NCBI GenBank assembly: GCA_965219035.1
Contig: CBDCMR010000004.1
Location: forward strand, 1,612,001-1,676,000
Source: CBDCKN01 sp965219035
Lineage (GTDB): Bacteria > Gemmatimonadota > Gemmatimonadetes > Longimicrobiales > Gaopeijiaceae
Direction: 5' to 3'
Length of the DNA stretch: 64,000 bases
The notes under the pieces were generated by a model. It saw only the letters and a program-made list of their open reading frames with translations. It had not been told where the DNA came from and ran no database searches. Below are positions 27,534-35,683 of the stretch, one piece after another. Each line of letters begins with the position of its first letter. The stretch's first letter is position 1. The translations under genes were made by a program, and so were the position numbers.

Positions 27534-28613
27534 TCAGGCCGGAACGCTCACTGCCGAATCGACGGTCTCGCGGTCCTCGACCACCACTTCGGGAGGCCGG
27601 CCACCCGAGAAGCCTCTTCCCGTCGTCTGGAGATCGACCATGCGCTGCACCGACTTCCGTGCACGGATCGCCATCTCCTCCGGGATGGTGACCTCGTAGC
27701 GCATCAGCTGGAGGCTCTCGAGGATGTTCTGCAGGGTGATCTGCTTCATGTGGGGGCAGAGATTGCAGGGCTGAATGAACTCCACATCCGGCGTCTCCGC
27801 CGCCACGTTGTCGCTCATGGAGCACTCGGTGACCATCATGACCCGAGGGGGTCGGCGCTCCTTCACGTAGCGGATCATTCCCGCCGTGGACCCCGCGTAG
27901 TCCACCTCAGCGATCAGGTCCGGCGAGCACTCGGGATGGGCAAGTACCACGAGGTCGGGTGTGTTCTCGCGGTACTGCCGGATCTCCTCGGCCGTGAAGC
28001 GCTCGTGGACCTCACAGCGTCCCTGCCACGCGATCACCTCGACGTCGGTCTGAGCCGCCACGTTCTTGGTGAGATACTCGTCGGGCAGGAGGATCACCCG
28101 ATCCACGCCCAGAGACTCGACGATCTCGACTGCGTTCGATGAAGTGCAGCAGATGTCCGCTTCCGCCTTCACGTCGGCCGACGTGTTCACGTAGGTCACG
28201 ACCGGCACGCCTGGATACTTCTCCTTGAGAAGCCGCACGTCCTGACCCGTCACCGATGCCGCCAGCGAGCACCCGGCTTCGAGGCTTGGGATCAGCACCG
28301 TCTTGTCGGGCGACAGAAGCTTCGAGGTCTCCGCCATGAAGTGGACGCCGGCCTGGACGATGATCTGCGCGTCCGTGTCCCGCGCCTGAATGGAGAGCTG
28401 CAGCGAGTCCCCTACGAAGTCGGCCACGCAGTGATAGATGTCCGGTGTCTGGTAGTTATGAGCCAGAATGACCGCGTTCTTGGCCTTCTTGAGCTCGTTG
28501 ATGGCGTGAATGTGCGGCGCCACCACTGGCCACTCGACCGGTGGAATGAACTCCTTCACCCGCTCCAGGAGAGGAGTTGTCGCACGTGCGACCTCGGGCG
28601 TGTATTCGAGCAT
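27534..28613 (-). CDS. nadA: NadA, quinolinate synthase
   Basis: Iron-sulfur enzyme that condenses iminoaspartate with dihydroxyacetone phosphate. AVILAHNYQTPDIYHCVADFVGDSLQLS, GVHFMAETSKLLSPDKTVLIP, CCTSSNAVEIV, AHPECSPDLIAEVDYAGSTAGM, and the C-terminal CNLCPHMKQITLQNI are diagnostic. The cluster Cys residues are those of the SLEAGCSLA, HPECSPD and QPCNLCPH segments. The 359-residue length matches the family. The operon probably starts just upstream of this gene. Confidence 0.96.
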   Translation of the reverse strand: MLEYTPEVARATTPLLERVKEFIPPVEWPVVAPHIHAINELKKAKNAVILAHNYQTPDIYHCVADFVGDSLQLSIQARDTDAQIIVQAGVHFMAETSKLLSPDKTVLIPSLEAGCSLAASVTGQDVRLLKEKYPGVPVVTYVNTSADVKAEADICCTSSNAVEIVESLGVDRVILLPDEYLTKNVAAQTDVEVIAWQGRCEVHERFTAEEIRQYRENTPDLVVLAHPECSPDLIAEVDYAGSTAGMIRYVKERRPPRVMMVTECSMSDNVAAETPDVEFIQPCNLCPHMKQITLQNILESLQLMRYEVTIPEEMAIRARKSVQRMVDLQTTGRGFSGGRPPEVVVEDRETVDSAVSVPA

Positions 28614-28729
28614 CTGTCTCTACGTGGCAGAGCGGTCCGATCGTTCGAATCCTACCGACCGTTTTGGCTGTGAATGGAGTCCCTGCAACCCTCGAGGGTT
28701 TGGCGGCGAAGAGTAGATGTACGTCGTAT

Positions 28730-28759
28730 AAAATACCCCTGTACAGGGTCCGTGCTCAA
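28730..28759 (-). promoter_or_regulatory. Possible promoter of nadA-nadC
   Basis: On the minus strand TTGAGC (28754-28759) and TATTTT (28730-28735) are 18 bases apart and about 115 bases before the nadA ATG. The match is moderate and unsupported by anything else. Confidence 0.25.
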
Positions 28760-28810
28760 GAGTACACACGCATGAGGTCCAGCGGGGCATCTTCACTTTC
28801 AATCAGTACT

Positions 28811-28904
28811 GTTACCCCACGCGTCGGTACGATCCCCGTTCGACCGTAATATCCGAATTGTGAACTGACGAGCGTTCTGCAATCGAGCAGAGTAGTGGGG
28901 TAAC
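28811..28904. repeat. Ten-base inverted repeat bounding 94 bp (possible MITE or hairpin)
   Basis: GTTACCCCAC at 28811-28820 and its exact complement GTGGGGTAAC at 28895-28904 bracket an AT-richer 74-bp core directly after the methyltransferase stop. No open frame lies inside. It could be a miniature element or a terminator-like structure. Confidence 0.35.
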
Positions 28905-28915
28905 GCGCCAGCAGG

Positions 28916-29605
28916 CTATCCGATCCGTTCGAACACCGCAAACCCGTTCCGAGGCCACCTGCTCTTCCTCACGAGGCGGTACGTTGGATCCGCTGACAGG
29001 CGCATCATGTTATCGTGGTTCTTGTATGTCCGAACGTCGTCGAGGAGCAGAAACCGCGCGCCGTAGACCTCCTCGAGCTCCGCGGAGCCAGTGAATTCCG
29101 ATCCGTCGATCAAAACGGCGTCAAAGTGGGTAATATTGTTCGCCTCTTTCACGTGGCGGATTCCATGGGCCGAAAGGTCGTGAGTTGTGAGATACTCTTT
29201 GTCCTGATTGAGCCACGAGAGTACCAAGTCGAGACGCACGCGGCTCAGCTTGGTTCCCGCGTCGCGATGGAACGCGGTAATCTCCTCGGCGCTCGGGAAT
29301 CGCTCCAAGGGGACCGACGAGAGGTTATAGCACTTGACGAACTCGATATCACGATAGCGATCGCATAACGCGGCGAACCGCACTCTCGATATCTCCAGGC
29401 AGTGGAGAACGGGTCGCAGCCGATTCCGTAACGCCCCGAGCACGAACGCCTCGGTGCTGCCGTCACCGGCGGCAGACCCGATCTCGAGGATCTGGTGTAC
29501 CCCGTCCGTCGCCGCGACTCTCGCGATCAACTTATAGAAGCGATCGTTCTTGATCTCCGGCCGGATGAACTGGTCGAGAGCAGACTGCAGGAGCTTGTCT
29601 GGCAT
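28916..29605 (-). CDS. Class I SAM-dependent methyltransferase-like protein
   Basis: A 229-residue protein with SAM-binding motif I as QILEIGSAAGDGST, a following acidic strand end in HCLEIS, and a later strand AVLIDGSEF and FLLLDDVRTYKN. This matches Rossmann-fold methyltransferases of the kind often found in polysaccharide or surface-glycan clusters (Methyltransf_24 style). The DNA is visibly less GC-rich than its neighbours and the flanks hold no operon partner, suggesting horizontal transfer. Substrate unknown. Confidence 0.65.
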   Translation of the reverse strand: MPDKLLQSALDQFIRPEIKNDRFYKLIARVAATDGVHQILEIGSAAGDGSTEAFVLGALRNRLRPVLHCLEISRVRFAALCDRYRDIEFVKCYNLSSVPLERFPSAEEITAFHRDAGTKLSRVRLDLVLSWLNQDKEYLTTHDLSAHGIRHVKEANNITHFDAVLIDGSEFTGSAELEEVYGARFLLLDDVRTYKNHDNMMRLSADPTYRLVRKSRWPRNGFAVFERIG

Positions 29606-29804
29606 ATCGGTACGACCAAGGTTGCACGACCCTACATTTTCGGCAATGGCTGGTTACCGTACAGCAGAGTCCGCTCGAAGAGATCAATAATGCTGAAGAT
29701 GTGGTGCGAGGAGCCTGCTGATCAGTGAGCCGAGGGTCATGGATTCTTTTCTCGCCTCACGCACGCAGAGGGCAGATTCCGGATGTCGTCCAGACGCTCA
29801 AAGC

Positions 29805-30788
29805 CTACGAGTGTCCCTGCACGCCCTGAGGTCGATAGGGCGCCTCGAGCCGCTCGATCTCTGCCGACTCTAGCTGCAGCCCGACGGCCCGCACGGCGGC
29901 ATCAAGGTGGGAGAGCTTCGTCGCTCCAACGATGGGAGCGGCGACGGCAGGCTTCGAGAGGAGCCAGGCGAGGGATACCTCGGCCGCGGATACCCCCCGC
30001 TCTTCGGCCACCGATTGTACCGCCGTCACGATATCCCAGCCCGAAGGGTCTTGGTAGAACTCGTGGGCGTACGTATCGGCTTCGGCACGCGGCGTCGACT
30101 GGTGGTCGTCCAAGGAGGTCCGCGTCCCCGCCAGAATCCCCCGGGCCAGGGGGGACCACGGGATCACGCCGATCCCCTCCGCCTCACAAAGCGGAATCAT
30201 CTCCCGCTCCTCTTCGCGGTAGATCAGGTTGTAGTGGTTCTGCATCGAGCCGAAGCGGGCCCATCCATTCCTCTCTGAGACGCCGAGAGCTCGGGCGAGC
30301 TGCCACGCCCACCCGGAGCTGGCGCCGATGTAGCGCACCTTTCCCGACTGGACCAGGTGGTCGAGGGCCGCCAATGTCTCCTCGATGGGCGTCTCCGGTT
30401 CGAAACGGTGGATCTGGTACAGGTCGATGGCCTCCACTCCCAGTCGTCCCAGGCTCGCCTCACACGCCTCGACGATGTGCTTGCGCGACAGCCCCCCGAG
30501 ATTCGGGCCCCCTCCCATGGGGAAGAACACCTTCGTCGCGATTACGAGCTCGCCCCGGGTGCCGTACTCTCGAAGTGCCCTCCCCGTCACCTCCTCACTC
30601 ACTCCCAAGGAGTACATGTCGGCGGTGTCGAAGTAGTTGATCCCTGACTCGACGGCCCGTCGGAAGAACGGCCGGGCCTCGTCTTCGTCGAGAACCCACG
30701 GGCGCCACTCCGAGGTGCCGTAGCTCATGCACCCGAGGCAGAGGCGGGAGACCTCCAGGCCGGTGGAGCCAAGTGTAGTGTATTCCAT
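29805..30788 (-). CDS. Aldo/keto reductase
   Basis: A 327-residue NADPH-dependent TIM-barrel oxidoreductase. The catalytic tetrad can be seen: Asp and Tyr in NYFDTADMYSLG, Lys in VIATKVFF, and His in DLYQIHRFEPETPIEET. GVIPWSPLARGILAG is the family signature near the cofactor site. It belongs to the YajO/AKR11-like group by overall look. It stands alone, with an IS-rich, remnant-filled region on its upstream side. Confidence 0.93.
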   Translation of the reverse strand: MEYTTLGSTGLEVSRLCLGCMSYGTSEWRPWVLDEDEARPFFRRAVESGINYFDTADMYSLGVSEEVTGRALREYGTRGELVIATKVFFPMGGGPNLGGLSRKHIVEACEASLGRLGVEAIDLYQIHRFEPETPIEETLAALDHLVQSGKVRYIGASSGWAWQLARALGVSERNGWARFGSMQNHYNLIYREEEREMIPLCEAEGIGVIPWSPLARGILAGTRTSLDDHQSTPRAEADTYAHEFYQDPSGWDIVTAVQSVAEERGVSAAEVSLAWLLSKPAVAAPIVGATKLSHLDAAVRAVGLQLESAEIERLEAPYRPQGVQGHS

Positions 30789-30824
30789 GTCGGTGTCGCT
30801 CCAGGCGCCTGCTCGAGGCCGAAC

Positions 30825-30995
30825 TCAGTGGATGTGACGAATGCCCTTCCCAACCAACCAATAGTTCACCGGCCAAGCGGCAACGAAGCCGGCCGTCAAG
30901 GCCAGCAACATCCCACCCCAAAAAATCGGGCTGCTAAGACCCGCCCGCATCACCCCGGGAGTATACACCTCCACCAGAACCTCCGCCGTTTCCAT
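30825..30995 (-). pseudogene. C-terminal remnant of a DUF4396 membrane protein
   Basis: From ATG 30995 the frame reads METAEVLVEVYTPGVM, then a hydrophobic run including SPIFWGGMLLALTAGF and AAWPVNYWLVGKGI before a stop. The FW..M..AL..GF..A.PVNYWL..GI pattern is the C-terminal end of DUF4396 integral membrane proteins. The homologous frame continues a few codons upstream (AEGLSIAV) and then is lost, so only the last helices survive. Confidence 0.55.
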
Positions 30996-31413
30996 TACGG
31001 CAATACTCAGGCCCTCGGCTACGAGGACCTTCTTAGATTCTGATTCACGGCAGCTCTCCCAAGTCAGGCTACGCGACGATCTTTGCTGCGTCAGGGCCGC
31101 GGGAAGAGGTCACCACCCTCGGGCGAGGTGTGACCGACGCAAACATACTCGTCACGCTGGGGTCCCGCAGGGAGACCATGCTGATCGATCTGGTCCCGCC
31201 CCTCACGTTGTCTCCGCTCGGTAGCTGTTACCTGGACCGATTCGGCGTCGTGCCGGAATACAAGGCCGGGGTGCACGTGGCCAGATCGTGCGACAAGAGA
31301 CTGTCCGAGCGACCGATTGCGCGACATGTTGGATCCGAAGGAGGTGAGCGGTCGGCCGTGTGCCGGAACCGGGTGTGGGGATTTGAGATGTCTCACTTGC
31401 GAGCAGGCAGACG
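30996..31413. other. Gap without a recognisable gene
   Basis: Several open frames cross this stretch on both strands, but none has a plausible start plus ribosome-binding site or a recognisable domain. It is flanked by gene remnants and probably consists of decayed sequence. Confidence 0.4.
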
Positions 31414-31839
31414 ATGAAGAAGAACTGGAAACTCCGGGGAAGCGGATTCAAGCACACCCTACCATCCGTGTGGCCGTACTCTGCCGTCTGGGTCTTGGTG
31501 GTGGTGCTGACGCCGCCGGTCATCACCGTCGCCATGATGATGGGCGACGTTGTGCCAGAATCGACACACAGCGACATCTGGTTCTTCCTTCTTACCCGAG
31601 TGCCCGTAGTCGCGTTGGCGGCCGTGGGCCTCGCCATCTTCACGACCAACCGAGTGGCGGGGCCTTTTATATACCTGAGACGGGTCTTCGAGGACGTCAA
31701 AGGCGGCGACATGGATCGCCGTCTACAATTCCGGCAGGCCGATAAGCATCTACAGAAAATCGAGACGGCCTTCAACGAGATGATGGTGGCGCTGCGCGAG
31801 CGGGCCGATTCTCGCAGGGGCCTGGAAGCTGAGGAGTGA
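31414..31839 (+). CDS. Small two-helix HAMP-domain membrane protein
   Basis: A 141-residue protein with a first transmembrane helix near residues 20-43 (SAVWVLVVVLTPPVITVAMM) and a second near 58-75 (FFLLTRVPVVALAAVGLAIF). A HAMP linker follows: NRVAGPFIYLRRVFEDVKGG then DMDRRLQFRQADKHLQKIETAFNEMM. No sensor kinase, cyclase or chemoreceptor output domain follows, so it is either a stand-alone HAMP protein (known in Deltaproteobacteria and relatives) or a truncated sensor. No good ribosome-binding site is visible before the ATG. Confidence 0.6.
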   Translation: MKKNWKLRGSGFKHTLPSVWPYSAVWVLVVVLTPPVITVAMMMGDVVPESTHSDIWFFLLTRVPVVALAAVGLAIFTTNRVAGPFIYLRRVFEDVKGGDMDRRLQFRQADKHLQKIETAFNEMMVALRERADSRRGLEAEE

Positions 31840-31966
31840 CCATCGGCGAACAGCGGCGAGTCGCGGTCACGACGTTGGCGAGCGGAACGGAAGTTCCTCG
31901 CCCACCCTGTTCGAGAAAACTCCTGACCCCGAGTGGCTCGCCGAACCGCACCGTCACTGATCCCTC

Positions 31967-32090
31967 ATGTCACTGAGAGAGGCCCTGCGCAATGGCATGA
32001 CAGCGTTCATGGCCGCGGCCATCACCTTTCTTGTCCTCGAGCTGGGCCTGAGGCTGTATGGGCCTCCCCCGAGTTGGTGGACAGGTGAAC
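31967..32090 (+). pseudogene. N-terminal remnant of a membrane protein (SGNH-hydrolase-like start)
   Basis: The frame begins MSLREALRNGMTAFMAAAIT and continues FLVLELGLRLYGPPPSWW, the typical first helix and LELGLRLYG signature of membrane-anchored SGNH-hydrolase-like proteins. After about 40 codons the sequence changes character and the frame runs into low-similarity sequence overlapping a kinase stub on the other strand. The body of the gene is gone. Confidence 0.45.
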
Positions 32091-32295
32091 CCTTGTGTTC
32101 TTTCTCTGTTTCCAACACCCGCTGGAGTCAGAAGCTTCCGCTGCGCCCAAGGCGCAGGGGAGTAGGTCTGTCGTTCTCCGTCGGCGGATAGATCAGACCG
32201 AGATCAACACCAACAGGCGGTCGCGAGGCGCAAGCAAAAGGGCGGAGACGTGCCCTTACACGCGCTCTGAGCGTCTTCGGATTAGTCCACGTAGT

Positions 32296-32427
32296 GAGTG
32301 CCACCTTGCGCTCGTGCTTGAGGTAGTCGGCCAGATAGACCGTGGCCATTCCGCCATCACCTAGCTCACCATCGATGGCGTAGCGACCGTCCAGGGCGGC
32401 ATTGAGGCGAGATACAGCGTCAGACAT
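32296..32427 (-). pseudogene. N-terminal stub of a Ser/Thr protein kinase
   Basis: From ATG 32427 the product starts MSDAVSRLNAALDGRYAIDG and continues ELGDGGMATVYLADYLKHER, the exact opening of PknB-type kinases in Gemmatimonadota-like genomes (glycine-rich loop GDGGMATVYLA). The next expected residues, the invariant Lys region, read KVALTTWTNPKT, so homology stops just before or at subdomain II. The rest of the kinase is missing. Confidence 0.65.
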
Positions 32428-32718
32428 GGCCGCAAGATGCGCCTAGGTTGTGTTACGCTACAAGGAGAGTCTGGGAGTGGTTGATTCGTGCGGTGAGTGC
32501 CATGACGGCGGTCGCCGGTGGCTTGGGTGGTGGCTGATCTCCGCGACCCTCGTTCCTGTGTTGCGGTGGGACGACGACTCTGGCACTTTGCCTTCGAGTT
32601 GCCAGATGCTTGGCTCTGATGCCTGACCACCGCCAGGAGGAGTCCCGATGACTGGGCACGGGCTCGAGCGAACGCATGCCGGCACCGTGGGTGCGTCGTG
32701 CGTATCTGGAGGTAGGGA
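32428..32718. other. Gap without a recognisable gene
   Basis: No supported gene on either strand between the kinase stub and the NTPase remnant. A GGAGG at 32708-32712 near the right end serves the following start. Confidence 0.4.
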
Positions 32719-32999
32719 GTGAAAGGACTCAGGGCGGCATATACGGGCCGACTGCTGGACAAGTACAAGCGCATCAAGACCGTGTCCAGCCCCGATTCAC
32801 CCGTTCTCCTGCGCGACATCTTCACTCATGTAACGCTCGAGTCGGAGCCATCTATACGGCGTGACTTCAACGTCTTACGATGGAACTAGGCCCGCTTGCG
32901 CTTGAGTCGCCGACCTTGCACGGGCTCCTCGCCCTTTCGCGGCACATGGTGATCATCGGGCAAGGCGGTGGCGGCAAGTCGAGTCTTCTCCGGCACTGA
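32719..32999 (+). pseudogene. N-terminal remnant of a P-loop (NACHT/STAND-like) NTPase cut by an insertion sequence
   Basis: A GTG at 32719, six bases after GGAGG, opens VKGLRAAYTGRLLDKYKRIK and PVLLRDIFTHVTLE, resembling the region that precedes the NACHT domain in many bacterial NTPases. After a frameshift near 32875 the other frame gives LHGLLALSRHMVIIGQGGGG then KSSLLRH, a Walker A motif. The reading stops exactly where the IS left end begins (32997). Roughly 90 residues of a much larger protein survive. STAND/NACHT NTPases are common defence genes, so a defence gene may have been lost here. Confidence 0.55.
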
Positions 33000-33011
33000 A
33001 TCGTCCCGGGA

Positions 33012-33944
33012 TCATCGGAGACTGTTTGACTTGAGTGCCAGGGGCTCAGGTTGAGCTGTCTGGCGTGAACGATACTGCTCTTCGTACTCGGCTGGGGGGA
33101 CGTGGCCGAGGGGCTCGAAGAGGCGGTGGTTGTTGAACCACCACACCCACTCGAGGGTGGCGAGCTCGACGTCTTCGATCTTGGACCACGGTCCCCGGGG
33201 GTAGATGAGCTCGGTCTTGTAGAGCCCGATGATGGTCTCGGCCAGGGCATTGTCGTAGGAGTCGCCGCGACTGCCGACAGATGGTTCGATGCCGGCCAGC
33301 GCCAAGCGCTCGGTGTAGCGAATAGACAGATATTGCCCGCCGCGGTCGGAGTGATGCACGAGGCGCTCGCCGTCTTCACCCCAACGCTCCGTGATGGCCT
33401 GCTCGAGCGCGTCGAGTGCCAGGTCACTCCTCAGGGAGTTCGAGATCTGCCAACCCACGATGCGGCGCGCGAATGCATCCATGACGAGCGCCACGTAGAC
33501 GAATGTGTGTCCTGTCCGGACGTAGGTCAGATCCGACACCCACAGCTCGTTGGGACGAGACGCCGAGAAGTCACGATCCACCAGGTCCAGGGGCCGCTCC
33601 ATACCCTCGACGGCGTAGGTCGTGACTTTGAAGGTTCGACCCCTCACTGCTCCGCGCAGGCCCATCTCGCGCATCAGGCGAGCCACCGTGCATCGGGCCA
33701 CCCGAGTGCCCTCTCGGTTGAGCTGCTTCCAGACCTTCTTGGCCCCGTAGACCTGGAAGTTCTGCATCCACACCCGCCGTATCTCAGCCTTCAAGCCCTC
33801 ATCCCGCTGAGCCCGTGCCGAGCGCCTCGTCGGCTCGGCCTCGAGCGCCTTGTACGTGTAGTATGTTGACGGAGCGATCGGCAGCACATGGCAGATCGGC
33901 TCGACTCCGTACTCGGACCGGTTATCGTCGATGAACGCCACCAT
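33012..33944 (-). CDS. IS3-family transposase OrfB (DDE integrase)
   Basis: A 310-residue rve-fold transposase. The DDE triad is in ELWVSDLTYV, HHSDRGGQYLSIRY and DSYDNALAETIIGLYKTELI. The N-terminus has the HTH_21 region (YGAKKVWKQLNREG, RCTVARLMREMGLRG). It should be made as a fusion with OrfA by frameshifting: the two frames meet at TGATG. No A-rich slippery run is seen at the junction, so the frameshift or reinitiation signal is not the classic one. Confidence 0.93.
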   Translation of the reverse strand: MVAFIDDNRSEYGVEPICHVLPIAPSTYYTYKALEAEPTRRSARAQRDEGLKAEIRRVWMQNFQVYGAKKVWKQLNREGTRVARCTVARLMREMGLRGAVRGRTFKVTTYAVEGMERPLDLVDRDFSASRPNELWVSDLTYVRTGHTFVYVALVMDAFARRIVGWQISNSLRSDLALDALEQAITERWGEDGERLVHHSDRGGQYLSIRYTERLALAGIEPSVGSRGDSYDNALAETIIGLYKTELIYPRGPWSKIEDVELATLEWVWWFNNHRLFEPLGHVPPAEYEEQYRSRQTAQPEPLALKSNSLR

Positions 33945-34264
33945 CAGCGGGGTCGGCGGTCGAGCTCCGCCTGCGCGAAATACGCGGACGCCTTGCGTAG
34001 AATCTCATTCGCTCGCTTCAGCTCGCGGATCTCCCGCTCCTGATCTTTGAGCCGTTGACGCTCGTCCGTCGTCAGCCCTGACCGTCTCCCTGAATCACGC
34101 TCTGCACGCCGTACCCACTTCCGCAGGGTCTCCGCCGTGCACCCGACCTTCTCTGCGATCAAGCAGATCGCCGCCCACTGTGACGCGTGGTCCGACTCCT
34201 GCGTGAACACCAGCCGGACTGCCCTCTCCCGTGTCTCGGGGGAGTACTTCGTTACTCTCTTCAT
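33944..34264 (-). CDS. IS3-family transposase OrfA
   Basis: A 106-residue DNA-binding protein with a helix-turn-helix (SQWAAICLIAEKVGCTAETLRKWVRRAE, too long to be a random match in this setting) and a C-terminal leucine-zipper-like helix (RLKDQEREIRELKRANEILR) followed by KASAYFAQAELDR, the standard OrfA ending. It recognises the IS ends and precedes orfB. Confidence 0.92.
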   Translation of the reverse strand: MKRVTKYSPETRERAVRLVFTQESDHASQWAAICLIAEKVGCTAETLRKWVRRAERDSGRRSGLTTDERQRLKDQEREIRELKRANEILRKASAYFAQAELDRRPR

Positions 34265-34314
34265 GACCCCATCCTCTCAACTGATGGAGTCTCCGATGAT
34301 CCCGGGGCGATTCA

Positions 34315-34454
34315 GTTGAGGACCCGCGCAGCAAGTTGTTGATTCTCGCGAGACGGTCTTGGGTGGCGGCCGATAGCAGGGCCGCCTCGGAATCGCCCTC
34401 GCTCGCCGCGGCCACGGACCACACCAGCGCCACGATCAACCACGTTCGTGACAT
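34315..34454 (-). pseudogene. Signal-peptide stub of a secreted protein truncated by the IS
   Basis: A strong AAGGAG lies before ATG 34454. The product begins MSRTWLIVALVWSVAAASEG, an export signal, then runs about 25 more residues (RLARINNLLRG) before reaching the IS right end. Nothing on the far side of the IS continues the protein, so the rest of the gene was lost when the IS arrived or rearranged. Confidence 0.6.
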
Positions 34455-34632
34455 GCATCTTCTCCTTGGAAAAGGATGGCGAATCTCAATTTATGAGAGA
34501 GTATCATGCGCTTCTGAATCACGTCAACATTTGTATTTCTGCTGCGGGTACGATGCTAGGGAGGCGCAAGCAGGTGCTTTTCCCAGGCCCGAGACCACGT
34601 CTCTGAGGGGTTTCGGATGAAGCTCCGCATAC

Positions 34633-34762
34633 GTGGCGGAGCGGGACTGGCGCGGAAGGTACCTATCCCTGTTCACCGCCGGCGGGTCAAAGAAGCTGTC
34701 TGGGAAGCACGACGAGCTATCGTTCTGTTGGTCGCCCGATGGTACGAAGATCGCCCTGCAAC
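34633..34762 (+). pseudogene. Fragment of a PD40/TolB beta-propeller
   Basis: One frame reads RYLSLFTAGGSKKLSGKHDE then LSFCWSPDGTKIALQL, one blade of a TolB/PD40 propeller with the WSPDGTKIA signature. No start, stop or neighbouring blades remain in frame; a neighbouring frame (KVVLIENDPIFDRPG) may be the shifted continuation. Confidence 0.5.
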
Positions 34763-34862
34763 TGGGCAGAAGGTGGTGCTCATCGAGAACGATCCGATCT
34801 TCGATCGCCCCGGTGTGCTCATCCACGTAGAGCACCCTCTCCCACGTCTCCCCCCATCGTTG

Positions 34863-35068
34863 CTAGGTTGTCATCAGCGACGCCGGGGGGAAGGAGATGT
34901 CCACGGACATCCACGTCCCTTCCGACGTGGTACAGGAGATCTCGCGGGTCTGTCCCTCGGCAAGGTGAGGTCCCACGCCTCTTCGGCCGCTTCCTGTGCG
35001 GCTGCCCCGCCGAACGCGGCGAACATGGAACCGACCGACACGATCAGGCTCTTCGCGACGCGACCCAT
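34863..35068 (-). pseudogene. N-terminal remnant of a secreted TolB-amidohydrolase, frameshifted
   Basis: ATG 35068 gives a signal peptide, MGRVAKSLIVSVGSMFAAFG then GAAAQEAAEEAWDLTL. After a one-base shift the neighbouring frame reads AEGQTREISCTTSEGTWMSV then DIS. The phrase EGTWMSVDIS corresponds to QGTQMNVDVSPDG at the same place in the intact amidohydrolase at 38426. Homology ends within the first propeller strand. It is therefore a broken, truncated paralogue. Confidence 0.55.
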
Positions 35069-35233
35069 CGGCTCCCCACAGGGTGTGCGGGTCAACAGGA
35101 CGAAGCCATAAGCCTTGTGGACGAAGCCGTAAGCCTTGGCCAGTCATCGAGCACGCAAGAGAGGGGAACCGCTTGCATCCCCGGTACGCGGGGCGGAGCT
35201 TGAGCTGCACCACGAACGAAGGAGGGTGAAACA
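35069..35233. other. Short leader region with a near-perfect 21-bp tandem duplication
   Basis: GACGAAGCCATAAGCCTTGT (about 35100) is immediately followed by GACGAAGCCGTAAGCCTTGG. No gene is assigned here; the GGAGG at 35220-35224 serves the cupin gene. Confidence 0.4.
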
Positions 35234-35683
35234 GTGCCGTACAAAGCGATGATGGGGATCGCCGCGGGCCTAATCCTGACCACCGGCGTCCCGTCCGTCG
35301 CCGCCCAGGAGGGCAAGAACATCCTGATGCACGACTCGGAGGTTCCCTGGGCGGACAGCGGGAACAGTGGACTGAAGATCGCCAACCTGTACGGGGATCC
35401 GTCGGTGCCCGGCGAGGCGTTCGTCTTCCGGCTCACCGTCCCCGTGGGGTACACGTTGGATCCACACATCCACCCGATCGACGAGCACATGACGGTGCTG
35501 GAAGGAGCTCTCTACGTCGGCCTTGGCACGGAGTTGGATCGTGCGGCTGCCGTCGCCTACGGGCCGGGCAGTTACGTCATGGTGGCGGCGGACGAGCCCG
35601 CGTACATGTTCGCCGACGAAGAGACGGTGGTCCAGGTTCACGGGATCGGACCGCTGCGAACCGTCCCGGGGGGGGGGGAATGA
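35234..35683 (+). CDS. Secreted cupin-domain protein
   Basis: A 149-residue protein with a signal peptide ending SVAAQEG and a single cupin barrel: AFVFRLTVPVGYTLDPHIHPIDEHMTVLEG carries the HxH-x-E-type metal ligands (His, His, Glu/His) and GPGSYVMVAADEPAYMFADE is the second cupin motif. Similar small secreted cupins are usually of unknown function. The GTG at 35234 follows AAGGAGGG at ideal spacing. The C-terminal codons run through a G11 tract, and the stop (TGA 35681) overlaps the ATG of the next open frame. Confidence 0.8.
   Translation: MPYKAMMGIAAGLILTTGVPSVAAQEGKNILMHDSEVPWADSGNSGLKIANLYGDPSVPGEAFVFRLTVPVGYTLDPHIHPIDEHMTVLEGALYVGLGTELDRAAAVAYGPGSYVMVAADEPAYMFADEETVVQVHGIGPLRTVPGGGE
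35668..35678 (+). repeat. G11 homopolymer at the 3' end of the cupin gene
   Basis: Eleven consecutive G at 35668-35678 encode part of the Pro-Gly-Gly-Gly-Glu ending. Such runs are prone to slippage. A gain of one G would fuse the cupin frame to the following open frame (35680-35973). Confidence 0.9.

Larger units (their letters stand above)
32997..34314 (-). mobile_element. Complete IS3-family insertion sequence
   Basis: The ends are 26-bp inverted repeats with one mismatch: TGAATCGTCCCGGGATCATC at 32997 and, on the other strand, TGAATCGCCCCGGGATCATC ending at 34314, both followed by GGAGAC. Inside are orfA and orfB in the usual IS3 arrangement. Flanking bases (GGCAC on the left, GTTGAG on the right) do not form an obvious target duplication, and the two sides carry pieces of different genes, so insertion was accompanied by a deletion or rearrangement. 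Confidence 0.85.

Noticed and set aside
28620..28665. tRNA-like string GTGGCAGAGCGGTCC followed by GTTCGAATCC
   Set aside because: It resembles a Ser-type D-arm joined to a T-loop, but the T-stem does not pair and there is no anticodon arm or acceptor stem.
31317..31745. Cys-rich frame beginning MLDPKEVSGRPCAGTGCGDL
   Set aside because: The four Cys are suggestive, but the frame continues as the obvious shadow of the HAMP gene, so it is not called.
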